Assembly: GCA_963662395.1 (NCBI GenBank)
Contig: OY759511.1
Location: 4,712,001-4,776,000 of the forward strand
Direction of reading: 5' to 3'
Source: JAPOXR01 sp963662395
Lineage (GTDB): Bacteria > Pseudomonadota > Alphaproteobacteria > Rhodobacterales > Rhodobacteraceae
Length of the DNA: 64,000 bases
Shown here: positions 51,964 through 61,076 of the stretch, in pieces
How the letters are laid out: each line of letters starts with the position of its first letter
Position numbering within the stretch: position 1 is the stretch's first letter
Notes under the pieces: generated by a model
What the model was told of the DNA's origin: nothing
The model's input: only the letters and a program-made list of their open reading frames with translations
The model's database searches: none
Position numbers and translations under genes: made by a program

Positions 51964-54900
51964 ATGCCGATGACCACGCCCGAAAGCGACCTTGAAGATG
52001 CTCTCGTCGCGAAGCTGCAGGACCTCAATTACGAGTACCGCGCCGACATCCACGACCGGGCCTCGCTCGAGGCCAATTTCAGGGAGAAGTTCGAAGCCCT
52101 GAACCGGGTCACACTTACCGACAGCGAGTTCAGGCGGCTCCTCGACGAAATCGTCAAACCCGACGTGTATGAAACTTCCCGTTCTCTCAGGAACCGGGAG
52201 GCATTCACCCGCGACGACGGCACACCGCTCAACTACACACTCGTCAACATCAAGGACTGGTGCAAGAACAGCTTCGAGGTCGTCAACCAACTCAAGATCA
52301 ATACCGACTACAGCCATCACCGCTACGACGTCATGCTCCTGATCAACGGCATCCCCGTCGTTCAGATCGAGTTGAAGAAACTTGGAGTCAGTCCGCGCAA
52401 GGCGATGGAGCAGATTGTCACCTACAAGAACGATCCCGGTAACGGCTACACCAGGACACTTCTGTGCTTCGTGCAACTCTTCATCGTCAGCAATCGCACG
52501 GATACGTGGTATTTCGCCAACAACAACGCGCGTCACTTCGCCTTTGATGCCGACGAGCGGTTTCTTCCGGTCTACCAGTTCGCCGACCAGGACAACACGA
52601 AGATCACCCATCTCGACGATTTCGCCGACCGGTTTCTTGCCAAGTGCACGCTCGGCGAGATGATCAGCAGATACATGGTGCTCATCGCCAGCGAGCAGAA
52701 ACTCATGATGATGCGCCCGTACCAGATCTACGCCGTCAAGGCGATCGTCGACTGCATCGATCAGAACTGCGGCAATGGCTATGTCTGGCACACCACCGGA
52801 TCGGGCAAGACCCTTACTTCCTTCAAGGCCTCGACACTCCTCAAGACCAATGAGAACATCCACAAATGCCTGTTCGTCGTCGACCGCAAGGATCTCGACC
52901 GCCAGACCCGCGAGGAGTTCAACCGGTTCCAGGAGAACTGCGTCGAGGAAAACACCAATACGGCCACACTTGTCCGCCGTCTCCTGTCGGACGACTACGC
53001 GGACAAGGTCATCGTCACCACCATCCAGAAGCTCGGGCTTGCCCTCGACGAGAGCAGCAAGCACAACAGGCAGAACCTTGCCAAGGGACGGTCAACGTAC
53101 AAGCAGCGCCTTGAGCCACTTCGCGAGAAGCGGATGGTGTTGATCTTCGACGAGTGCCATCGCTCGCAATTCGGCGAGACCCACAAGGCCATCAAGGAGT
53201 TCTTCCCGAACTCCCAACTCTTCGGCTTCACCGGCACTCCGATCTTCGAGGAGAACGCAACAGCCAGGCAGGTCGAAGGGGGCGTCGCCACCCTTCGGAC
53301 CACCGAGGACCTCTTCCAGAAGGAACTCCACTCCTACACCATCACCCACGCGATCGAGGATGGGAACGTCCTGCGTTTCCACGTCGACGACTACAGGCCG
53401 AATGACGATTCCGCTCGCCGCCCTGACCAGTCACTCACCAAGGAGGCGGTCGTCGAGGCCATAATCGACAAGCACGATGCGGCAACCGGAGGTCGGCGCT
53501 TCAACGCATTGCTGGCCACTGGATCGATCAACGACGCCATCGAGTACTACAAAGTCTTCAACAGGCTCCAGGCCGAACGCCAGGAAGGCAACCCCGACTT
53601 TACCCCTCTCAAGATCGCCGCCGTCTTCTCGCCGCCGGCGGACATTGGCAAGGACGTTCGGCAGATCCAGGAAGACCTTCCCCAGGAGAAGGTGGACAAC
53701 AAGCACGACCCCGAGGGCAAGAAGGCTGCACTCAAGGACATCATCGCCGACTACAACCGGCAATACGGCACCAATCACGACATCAACGACTTCGATCTCT
53801 ACTATCAGGACGTCCAGAAGCGCATAAAGGATCAGCAGTACCCAAATTGCGACATGGCCAAGCATGGTGCCGAGAAGATCGACGTCACCATCGTCGTCGA
53901 CATGCTGCTGACCGGCTTCGATGCCAGGTTCCTCAACACGCTCTACGTCGACAAGAACCTCAAACACCACGGCCTGATCCAGGCCTTCTCCCGCACCAAC
54001 CGCGTTCTCAACGCCACCAAGCCCTACGGCCACATCCTGGATTTTCGCCAGCAGCAGGACAGCATTGATGCCGCCATTGCCCTCTTCTCCGGTGCCCGGC
54101 CCGAACGGGCCCGCGAGATCTGGCTGGTGGACAAGGCCCCCGTCGTCATCGACAGGTTCAGGACGGCCGTCGCCGATCTCGGCGAGTTCATGCGCTCGCA
54201 GGGCCTCGATGCCAGGCCCGACCAGGTAAACAGTCTCAAGGGTGACGATGCCCGTGTCCAGTTCATCAAGCGCTTCAAGGAGGTCCAGCGCCTGCAGACC
54301 GAACTCGACCAGTATACCGACCTCACGGACAGGCAACGCCAAGAGATCGAGAAGACCCTTTCCAGGGACGATCATCTCGGCTTCCGCGGCGCCTACCTCG
54401 ATACCGCCCAGCACCTGAAGGAGCAGCAGGGCAAGCCCGGAAAGGATGACAGGAAACCCGATCTCGAACAGCTCGAATTCGAATTCGTCCTCTTTTCCTC
54501 CGCGGTCATCGATTACGACTACATCATGGGGCTGATTGCCAGCTATTCGGGTCTGGACCCCAGGAAGGCGCAGGTCAGCCGGGAGCATCTCGTCGGGCTG
54601 ATCCAGTCCGATGCCAAGTTCTTCGACGAACGGGAAGAGATCACCGAGTACGTCCGTTCACTCAAGGCAGGCGAGGGCCTTGACGAGGCCGAAATCCGCG
54701 CCGGCTACGAGTGTTTCAAGGCCGAGAAGCAGGCCAGGGAGATCGAGGGCCTTGCCCGCTCCCAAGGTCTGACACCCGAGTCCCTGGCAGAATTCGTCGA
54801 GGTCATCCTCCGGCGCATGATCTTTGATGGCGAGCAACTCACCGACCTCATGGAGCCGCTTGGCCTGGGCTGGCGTGACCGACGGGGCCGGGAACTCGCC

Positions 54901-54990
54901 TTGATGAAAGACCTGATTCCGGTGTTGAAAAAGCGGGCACAGGGCCGGACCATCTCGGGCCTCAGCGCCTACGATCACGGGGGTGCCTGA
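51964..54990 (+). CDS. hsdR: Type I restriction enzyme R subunit HsdR
   Basis: A 1008-residue restriction and translocation subunit. The N-terminal PD-ExK nuclease is visible as HRYDVMLLINGIPVVQIELK (residues about 120-140). The SF2 motor has Walker A WHTTGSGKTLTSFKAS near 275, the DEAD-type box LIFDECHRSQFGETH near 395, FGFTGTPIFEEN near 420, and the late motif LIQAFSRTNRVLN near 670. A helical C-terminal domain binds HsdM. It cuts DNA after ATP-driven translocation from unmethylated sites. The hsdS ATG overlaps its stop (TGATG). It resembles the EcoR124-like (type IC) branch by size and motif order; the subtype is a guess. Confidence 0.94.
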   Translation: MPMTTPESDLEDALVAKLQDLNYEYRADIHDRASLEANFREKFEALNRVTLTDSEFRRLLDEIVKPDVYETSRSLRNREAFTRDDGTPLNYTLVNIKDWCKNSFEVVNQLKINTDYSHHRYDVMLLINGIPVVQIELKKLGVSPRKAMEQIVTYKNDPGNGYTRTLLCFVQLFIVSNRTDTWYFANNNARHFAFDADERFLPVYQFADQDNTKITHLDDFADRFLAKCTLGEMISRYMVLIASEQKLMMMRPYQIYAVKAIVDCIDQNCGNGYVWHTTGSGKTLTSFKASTLLKTNENIHKCLFVVDRKDLDRQTREEFNRFQENCVEENTNTATLVRRLLSDDYADKVIVTTIQKLGLALDESSKHNRQNLAKGRSTYKQRLEPLREKRMVLIFDECHRSQFGETHKAIKEFFPNSQLFGFTGTPIFEENATARQVEGGVATLRTTEDLFQKELHSYTITHAIEDGNVLRFHVDDYRPNDDSARRPDQSLTKEAVVEAIIDKHDAATGGRRFNALLATGSINDAIEYYKVFNRLQAERQEGNPDFTPLKIAAVFSPPADIGKDVRQIQEDLPQEKVDNKHDPEGKKAALKDIIADYNRQYGTNHDINDFDLYYQDVQKRIKDQQYPNCDMAKHGAEKIDVTIVVDMLLTGFDARFLNTLYVDKNLKHHGLIQAFSRTNRVLNATKPYGHILDFRQQQDSIDAAIALFSGARPERAREIWLVDKAPVVIDRFRTAVADLGEFMRSQGLDARPDQVNSLKGDDARVQFIKRFKEVQRLQTELDQYTDLTDRQRQEIEKTLSRDDHLGFRGAYLDTAQHLKEQQGKPGKDDRKPDLEQLEFEFVLFSSAVIDYDYIMGLIASYSGLDPRKAQVSREHLVGLIQSDAKFFDEREEITEYVRSLKAGEGLDEAEIRAGYECFKAEKQAREIEGLARSQGLTPESLAEFVEVILRRMIFDGEQLTDLMEPLGLGWRDRRGRELALMKDLIPVLKKRAQGRTISGLSAYDHGGA

Positions 54991-56243
54991 TGAAAGCCGA
55001 CAAGCCATCGCAGCTTGTGCCGCGGCTGCGGTTTCCGGAGTTTCGCGAGGCGGGTGATTGGAAACGTGATCAAATCGGCAATGTCGCAAGCATTACCAAG
55101 GGAAAGGGTATCTCAAAGGGGGACATCACAAAGGGCGGAGCGACTCCCTGTATCAGATATGCGGAACTCTACACTCACTACGGAGAGGTGATTCGCGAGG
55201 TGGTGTCCAACACGAACGTACGGCATGAAGATCTGATTCTTAGCCAAGCTGAGGATGTCATTGTTCCCGCTTCAGGAGAGACAAAGACGGACATTGCAAG
55301 GGCTGCCTGCGTCCTGCCAAAAACTGTAGCGCTAGGAAGCGATCTGAACATTCTTCGCTCGGATTTATTCGGCCCGTTTTTCAGTTACCTGTTGAATAGT
55401 CCGCTTCGCCATTCAATCGCACGAATGGCTCAAGGCGATACGGTTGCCCACCTTTACCCCAAGCAACTGTTGCAAGCTTGGTTGACTTACCCATTGCGTC
55501 CCGAACAACAGAAGATCGCCGACTGCCTTGGCTCGCTGGACGACCTGATCGCGGCGGAGGGTCGGAAGCTCGAAGCCCTGCGGCAGCACAAGCAAGGGCT
55601 GATGCAGCAGCTTTTTCCACAGCCCGGCGAAACCGTGCCGAGGCTGCGGTTTCCGGAGTTTCAGGACAGCGGGGAGTGGGAGCAAAGCAGACTGGGGCTC
55701 GCTGGACAATTTGTTGGTGGCGGAACTCCTGACACTTCCGTTCCGGAGTACTGGGATGGAGATATTCAGTGGTTCACCCCTACTGAAATCAAAGATCGCA
55801 AGCCGTCGAATAGCAAAAGGACAATCACAAGCGAAGGTCTGAACAACTCGTCCGCAAAATTATTGCCTGCTGGCGCTTTACTTATAACAACCAGGGCCAC
55901 CATCGGCGATGTTGGCATTGCTGAAAGGCCTTGTGCGACAAACCAAGGGTTTCAGTCTCTTGTTGTTGAGAGCGAAGTGAACACATTCTGGTACTACTGG
56001 CTGGTCCAACATAGAAGCGAGCTTACGGACAGGGCATCTGGCTCAACTTTTCTTGAGATCGGGAAAACAGAGCTGAAACAAATCCCTGCACTTCGTCCAG
56101 GAAAATCCGAGCAGCAGAAGATCGCCGACTGCCTCGGCTCGCTGGACGATCTGATCGCGGCGGAGGGGCGAAAGCTTGAAGCGCTGCGGCAGCACAAGCA
56201 GGGGCTGATGCAGCAACTCTTCCCGAGCCCGGAGTCGGAATGA
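54990..56243 (+). CDS. hsdS: Type I restriction enzyme specificity subunit HsdS
   Basis: A 417-residue subunit with two target-recognition domains, each starting with PRLRFPEF and W-rich sequence and each ending with a conserved helical spacer. The two spacers share an identical 39-residue segment (from EQQKIADCLGSLDDLIAAEG) at residues about 172-210 and 374-412. The recognition domains themselves differ and have lower GC than the flanks, as expected for modules exchanged by recombination. Together with HsdM it forms the methyltransferase and sets the bipartite target sequence, which cannot be predicted here. The stop overlaps the next start (ATGA). Confidence 0.93.
   Translation: MKADKPSQLVPRLRFPEFREAGDWKRDQIGNVASITKGKGISKGDITKGGATPCIRYAELYTHYGEVIREVVSNTNVRHEDLILSQAEDVIVPASGETKTDIARAACVLPKTVALGSDLNILRSDLFGPFFSYLLNSPLRHSIARMAQGDTVAHLYPKQLLQAWLTYPLRPEQQKIADCLGSLDDLIAAEGRKLEALRQHKQGLMQQLFPQPGETVPRLRFPEFQDSGEWEQSRLGLAGQFVGGGTPDTSVPEYWDGDIQWFTPTEIKDRKPSNSKRTITSEGLNNSSAKLLPAGALLITTRATIGDVGIAERPCATNQGFQSLVVESEVNTFWYYWLVQHRSELTDRASGSTFLEIGKTELKQIPALRPGKSEQQKIADCLGSLDDLIAAEGRKLEALRQHKQGLMQQLFPSPESE
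55503..55619 (+). repeat. HsdS spacer repeat, copy 1
   Basis: 117 bases encoding the 39-residue helical spacer after recognition domain 1. It encodes the same residues as copy 2 with scattered silent differences. Such direct repeats permit swapping or loss of recognition domains. Confidence 0.85.
56109..56225 (+). repeat. HsdS spacer repeat, copy 2
   Basis: 117 bases encoding the same 39 residues as copy 1 after recognition domain 2, near the hsdS 3' end. Confidence 0.85.
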
Positions 56244-57319
56244 CAACCATCGAAGACATTGCGTCAGAACTGTGTAACGATACTTCCGACGTTCAGCTGC
56301 TATATGGTTTCAACTCGGTGGGGAAAACGCGTCTCTCGGTCGCGTACAAGAATGCGACCAAGGGCAAGGATGGGACCCACGCCGGTATCTATTACAATGC
56401 ATACAGCGAGGATCTCTTCCTCTGGGACAACGATATCGAGAATGACGAGACCAACATCAGACTCACCGTTCTCCCGAGTAGCCTCAGCAGGCTGCATGCC
56501 AGTTTGAGCGAAGAGGACATCCGCGCCAAACTCAAGCCCTACCAACCGAGCTTTGATTTCCTGTTTGCAATGCACCCGGATCCAGAGAAGGGAATCGAGT
56601 CGATCTCGTTCTGGCCCGCGGATACGCGGCCTGGCGATGTTCCGGCGATGAAGATCTCCCGAGGCGAAGAGCGCGTGTTTGTCTGGTGCTTCTTTCTGGC
56701 GATGATGGACGTGGAAGGTTGGGTCGATCGGCAGTCCGGCCATATTTTCATCGACGATCCGGTCTCGAGCCTCGACGATCACAATATCTTCGTGACCGCG
56801 TCAACATTATATGACCTGGTCGAGGAGCACTTCGGCAAGCGGAAGATCATCATTGCCACCCATCACGTCGGACTGTTCTCGATCCTGTCCAACTGGTTGA
56901 ACAAGGGCGAAAAGAGCGACAGGTACAGAGACAAGACCAAGGCGTGGATCCTGAGTAATAGACGCGGCGAGGTCTCACTGGAGACCCACAGGAGCGACGT
57001 GCTCCTCTATCACCTTCGCGTCCTTCAGTTGCTGGAACAGGCCCGGCAAGAAAACGATGTCCGCGCCTACCACTTTGCGCTGCTCCGCCAGTTGCTGGAG
57101 AACGTGTCGTCATTCCTTGGTGCCGGCCGTTTCAGCTACGTTCTTGATCACATAGACGTCGGGGATGCCGGTGAAATCGCTCGGATCGTGAACACCCTCG
57201 CCCACAAGAAGGTCTACTACTACGAATCTGACCTCCTGGTGCCGGACAATCTGGCGCTGTTTGACAAGATCTGTAAGAAGCTGAACGAGCGGTTCCCATT
57301 CGTTACCCATGCGAGATGA
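56240..57319 (+). CDS. PrrC-like ABC-type ATPase with putative anticodon nuclease C terminus
   Basis: A 359-residue protein inside the hsd operon, overlapping hsdS by ATGA and four bases from hsdM. Its ATPase resembles the PrrC/RloC branch (AAA_13): Walker A GFNSVGKT (residues 23-30), ABC signature ISRGEERVF (139-147), Walker B HIFIDDPVSSLDD (168-180), H-loop ATHHVG (206-211). The C-terminal domain has Arg283 and Glu287 in RQLLE and His322 in NTLAHK. This fits the Arg-x3-Glu...His arrangement of the PrrC nuclease triad (R320, E324, H356), with three extra residues before His. PrrC is silenced by its type I enzyme and cuts tRNA-Lys when phage disable restriction. The same activity here is plausible but unproven; similar residues occur in other AAA_13 ATPases. 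Confidence 0.7.
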   Translation: MTTIEDIASELCNDTSDVQLLYGFNSVGKTRLSVAYKNATKGKDGTHAGIYYNAYSEDLFLWDNDIENDETNIRLTVLPSSLSRLHASLSEEDIRAKLKPYQPSFDFLFAMHPDPEKGIESISFWPADTRPGDVPAMKISRGEERVFVWCFFLAMMDVEGWVDRQSGHIFIDDPVSSLDDHNIFVTASTLYDLVEEHFGKRKIIIATHHVGLFSILSNWLNKGEKSDRYRDKTKAWILSNRRGEVSLETHRSDVLLYHLRVLQLLEQARQENDVRAYHFALLRQLLENVSSFLGAGRFSYVLDHIDVGDAGEIARIVNTLAHKKVYYYESDLLVPDNLALFDKICKKLNERFPFVTHAR

Positions 57320-57322
57320 GCC

Positions 57323-58942
57323 ATGACAGAACAGGACCAGAAACAACTCGGCAAGACACTCTGGGATATCGCCGACCAGCTTCGCGGAGCCATGAACGCG
57401 GATGATTTCCGAGACTACATGCTCGCTTTCCTGTTCCTCCGCTACCTATCGGACAACTACGAACGGGCAGCCAGGAAGGAACTCGGGCCCGACCTCCCAA
57501 TCCCGGGTGGCAACGGCGGGCAGTCCCCCTTGTCTGTCTGGTACAAGCAGAACCCCGATGACATACCGGCATTCGAGCAGCAGATGCGGCTCAAGGCACA
57601 TTATGTCATCCGCCCCGATTACCTCTGGGCCAGCATTGCCCACATGGCCCACACCCAGGATGGCGAGTTACTCGACACGCTCCAGGCGGGCTTCGGTTAC
57701 ATCGAGAACGAGTCGTTCGAGAGCACGTTCTCGGGCCTGTTCTCGGAGATCAATCTCGCCTCCGACAAGCTCGGCAAGACCTATGCCGACCGGAATGCGA
57801 AACTCTGCACGATCGTCACCAGAATCGCGGAGGGCCTCGCGGAATTCTCCACCGACAGCGACACCCTGGGCGATGCCTACGAGTATCTGATCGGCCAGTT
57901 CGCCGCCGGCTCCGGCAAGAAGGCCGGTGAATTCTACACACCGCAGCGGATCTCGGACATCCTCTCGGCAATCGTTTCTCTCGACAGCCAGGAGCCCAAT
58001 ACCGGCAAGCGGAAGCACATCGCCAACGTAATGGACTTCGCCTGCGGTTCGGGCTCGCTGCTGCTCAACGTGCGCAAGCGCATGGGGCCACGCGGCATCG
58101 GCAAGATCTACGGACAGGAGAAGAACATCACCACCTACAACCTGGCGCGGATGAACATGCTGCTGCACGGGGTGAAGGACACGGAGTTCGAGATCTGCCA
58201 CGGCGACACGCTGACCAATGACTGGGACATGCTCCGCGAGACGAACCCGGCGAAAAAGCCGCATTTCGATGCCGTGGTTGCCAACCCTCCATTCAGCTAC
58301 CGCTGGACCCCGACCGAGGCGCTGGGTGAGGATGTGCGCTTCAAGAATTACGGGATGGCCCCGAAGTCGGCGGCGGACTTCGCGTTCCTGCTGCACGGGT
58401 TTCACTACCTCAATGACGATGGAGTGATGGCAATCATCCTGCCGCATGGCGTGCTGTTCCGTGGCGGCGCAGAGGCAAGAATCCGCCGCAAGCTTCTCGA
58501 CGATGGCCATATCGACACCATCATCGGCCTGCCGGCAAAGCTGTTCTACTGGACCGGCATCCCGGTCTGCATCCTTGTCCTGAAGAAGTGCAAGAAACCC
58601 GATGACGTCCTGTTCATCAACGCGTCCGAGCATTTCGAGAAGGGCAAACGGCAGAATGTCCTTTCGGACGAACATATCGAGAAGATCGTCGACACCTACA
58701 TGCAGCGTCCGGAGAGCATTGAGCGCTACGCCAGACGAGTGAAGATGAGCGAGATCGAGGACAACGATTACAATCTGAACATCTCCCGCTATGTCAGCAC
58801 AGCCAAGCCGGAGGTCCAGATCGACCTCTTGGATACGCACAACGAGTTGGTCGAGATCGAGAAGCAGATCCAGGTGTCAGCGGCGACGCACAATGCGTTT
58901 CTCAGGGAACTTGGACTGCCCCCGCTTCCGGCAGGCGGTTGA
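57323..58942 (+). CDS. hsdM: Type I restriction enzyme methylase subunit HsdM
   Basis: A 539-residue N6-adenine methyltransferase subunit. The N-terminal helical domain (GKTLWDIADQLRGAMNADDF, LAFLFLRYLSDNYE) is followed by the linker block AGEFYTPQRISDILSAIV, SAM motif I DFACGSGSLLLNV (about residue 237), and the catalytic motif IV VVANPPFSYRW near 315. ILPHGVLFRGGAEARIRRKL is typical. It starts four bases after the PrrC-like gene. All three hsd subunits appear intact, so the system should both methylate and restrict. Placing hsdM last, after the ATPase, is unlike the classical prrA-B-C-D order. Confidence 0.95.
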   Translation: MTEQDQKQLGKTLWDIADQLRGAMNADDFRDYMLAFLFLRYLSDNYERAARKELGPDLPIPGGNGGQSPLSVWYKQNPDDIPAFEQQMRLKAHYVIRPDYLWASIAHMAHTQDGELLDTLQAGFGYIENESFESTFSGLFSEINLASDKLGKTYADRNAKLCTIVTRIAEGLAEFSTDSDTLGDAYEYLIGQFAAGSGKKAGEFYTPQRISDILSAIVSLDSQEPNTGKRKHIANVMDFACGSGSLLLNVRKRMGPRGIGKIYGQEKNITTYNLARMNMLLHGVKDTEFEICHGDTLTNDWDMLRETNPAKKPHFDAVVANPPFSYRWTPTEALGEDVRFKNYGMAPKSAADFAFLLHGFHYLNDDGVMAIILPHGVLFRGGAEARIRRKLLDDGHIDTIIGLPAKLFYWTGIPVCILVLKKCKKPDDVLFINASEHFEKGKRQNVLSDEHIEKIVDTYMQRPESIERYARRVKMSEIEDNDYNLNISRYVSTAKPEVQIDLLDTHNELVEIEKQIQVSAATHNAFLRELGLPPLPAGG

Positions 58943-58974
58943 GCTGAGCCCGGCAGTAGGCGGCAGGCTCTGGC

Positions 58975-59964
58975 TCAGATCGGAAGAATGTGGATCCCCT
59001 GCATGGCCAGGAAATGCGGGATGTCGATGAAGATCCAGTTTTCGGCCAGGCGGTCGCCCTGGCGTCGGTAGAGATCAACAATTCGCATGTCGGCCGGTGT
59101 GTCGCTGGCGGGCAGGCCGAGATAGCCTCTGGAGCGCATGGTCAGGCTGGGATAGCCGAAAAAGCCGCCGAAGTGGCCCTCGCCGATGCGGGTAACATGT
59201 TCCCGATAGCGAATGAATTCCAGGCCCTCCTCGAATGGTCCCGAATGGCCGCGCCGGTACCCGTGATGGAAGGCACTGGCCCCGATGCCGCCAGGGCCGA
59301 ACCAGCACATGTCGCCGGTCCAGAAACGGGCCAGGTGTCGCTCCGGCGAGCAGAGGGATTGGCCGCGCAGATCGGCGATCATGGCGGCGATCAGCTCGAC
59401 CGTTCTTCGGCCTTCTTCCGGGGGCTGCGGGTGATGGAGAAGGCCGTCATGATTGCGCGGGCCGGGGGTGAGCACCTCGGAGCCGGTGACCTCGGGGATG
59501 GATGTGTGCCCTGACAGCGCCAGCAGGTTCAGGATGTCGACGAAGCAGGCGGTTTCGGCCAGTTTGCCGTTGTCGATGCGGTGAAACTCGGCGTAGCGGA
59601 GGAATGCAAGCTTGCCGGTTGGCGCAACACCGAGCCAGGGCCGCTCCCAGATCCCCATGAGGTGTCCCATTTCGACCACCCAGATGGTTGACCAGTCATC
59701 GACCTGGTTGGCACCGGCCAGGAACATGTCGGCCCGGCGCTGCAGCGGCGCCATCGCTACCTTCAGCGGTTCCCAGAACGCCTCGGCGACCGCCTCGGCA
59801 CTGGCCAGTTCGTTGAAGGGGTGCATGCCGCGCCAACGGTAATCGGCAGCGACATGGTTGGCGATTGCCCTGGCCACATCCTGCGGGCCGGAAGTGTCGA
59901 TATCGCGGTTTGCCGCCTGCACGACGGCCTTGGCGGATTGCAGCTCATCGACGGTTGCGGGCAT
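58975..59964 (-). CDS. Double SnoaL/NTF2-like protein, third of a trio
   Basis: A 329-residue protein with two NTF2/SnoaL-like halves. The N-terminal half has YRWRGMHPFNELASAEAVAE and YAEFHRIDNGKLAETACFVD. The C-terminal half has RHLARFWTGDMCWFGPGGIG and RIVDLYRRQGDRLAENWIFI, the usual closing strands in which a polar residue faces the barrel. It is clearly related to the first gene of the trio (shared HPFN, WVVEMG/WVVSMG, LAENWIFID). SnoaL-like proteins act as cyclases, hydratases or isomerases of small polar or aromatic compounds; the reaction here is unknown. It overlaps the preceding gene by 20 bases and is convergent with hsdM. Confidence 0.75.
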   Translation of the reverse strand: MPATVDELQSAKAVVQAANRDIDTSGPQDVARAIANHVAADYRWRGMHPFNELASAEAVAEAFWEPLKVAMAPLQRRADMFLAGANQVDDWSTIWVVEMGHLMGIWERPWLGVAPTGKLAFLRYAEFHRIDNGKLAETACFVDILNLLALSGHTSIPEVTGSEVLTPGPRNHDGLLHHPQPPEEGRRTVELIAAMIADLRGQSLCSPERHLARFWTGDMCWFGPGGIGASAFHHGYRRGHSGPFEEGLEFIRYREHVTRIGEGHFGGFFGYPSLTMRSRGYLGLPASDTPADMRIVDLYRRQGDRLAENWIFIDIPHFLAMQGIHILPI

Positions 59965-61030
59965 CGACGATCTGCATCATCAGGTCGAATTCGTTGAACA
60001 GCTGCCATTCCTGGCGAATCTTGCCGCCTTCGATTCGCCATTGGGTGATTCCCCAGAGCTGGCAGGGGGCACCGGTCGGGTCGCGGTAGAGCGTCCCGCC
60101 GCTGTGTGATCCCTCGGCGCTCCAGCGGGTCGAAACCAGGTAGCCGTCAGCCTCGTTTCCCATCCAGTAGACCTCGTCGACCTGCAGTTCGAGACCGGGA
60201 AAGGCGGCACGCAACTCGGCCACGTAGCCCCGATAGGCATCAATGCCCGAGAATTGCCTCCCCGTTGTTCCCTCGAATCTCAGATCGGGGTCGTAATGGC
60301 TGGCCAGTGCACTGCCGCTCCCGTTCCAGACGTTGTCGTGAATAGTGCGGGCACGGGCGTCGGGATCGAAACCCGCGACCGGCTCCGTCTCGCAAATTGG
60401 CCGTGCCGGCGAGGCGGCTGCACGCAGCTGGTCCCAGGTCTCGGGACTGCGCGGCCAGCCTGCCGGGCGGTCCGCGACCTGCCTCCGGGCCTCCTCCCAG
60501 AGGTCAATGCCCAGTTGCCGAAGCATTGCCGAGGTATTGTAGAGGACATGTTCGAGGAAGATGTCGTTCTCGAGGGCCACGCAATTTGCAATGACCGGCA
60601 CATTGATCCGTGCACCGCTGGCATCGCCATGGCGGCTGGGCCCGGTATTGGTGCCGGTGATCCGGGTCAGGTGCGACGTGTGGAAGGCGATCCTTGCATC
60701 TCCTGCCCAGATCACTTCCTCGGCATCCAGGATGATGTCTGGAAACGCCGCCGTGGTGTGATGGGTATCGGCGATGATCTTGCTGCTGCCGATCTGCAGC
60801 CCGTAATCATCATAGACCAGGCTGTCCGGCGCGTAGCAATCACCGATATATTCAACCTCCCGGCGGTCGGTCTCCCAGATCCGGTGGGTGATGCGCACGA
60901 CATAATCGATGATGTTGCGGTAGGCGGGGTCAAAACCGGCGAGATCCTGAGCCGGGCCAGGGTCCCGTGGTAGCCGGACGGCGCGGTTCTGCGTGAAGTT
61001 TCTCAGCGAAATGTCAAATCCGCCTGGCAT
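59945..61030 (-). CDS. Double SnoaL/NTF2-like protein, second of a trio
   Basis: A 361-residue protein with two SnoaL-type halves but different from its neighbours. The N-terminal half has IWETDRREVEYIGDCYAPDS then AFPDIILDAEEVIWAGD, and the C-terminal half has VWNGSGSALASHYDPDLRFE, YVAELRAAFPGLELQVDEVY and ITQWRIEGGKIRQEWQLFNE. These are close to classical SnoaL ester-cyclase patterns (H...P...R...F, then W...DxxK). The ATG at 61030 is used; longer in-frame starts lead into the shadow of the upstream gene. It follows the first SnoaL gene by 46 bases and overlaps the third by 20. Confidence 0.75.
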   Translation of the reverse strand: MPGGFDISLRNFTQNRAVRLPRDPGPAQDLAGFDPAYRNIIDYVVRITHRIWETDRREVEYIGDCYAPDSLVYDDYGLQIGSSKIIADTHHTTAAFPDIILDAEEVIWAGDARIAFHTSHLTRITGTNTGPSRHGDASGARINVPVIANCVALENDIFLEHVLYNTSAMLRQLGIDLWEEARRQVADRPAGWPRSPETWDQLRAAASPARPICETEPVAGFDPDARARTIHDNVWNGSGSALASHYDPDLRFEGTTGRQFSGIDAYRGYVAELRAAFPGLELQVDEVYWMGNEADGYLVSTRWSAEGSHSGGTLYRDPTGAPCQLWGITQWRIEGGKIRQEWQLFNEFDLMMQIVDARNRR

Positions 61031-61076
61031 ATCGGCTCGTGAAAGCGGACGTGCCGGGTGGTGGGAGTTTCGCCGT

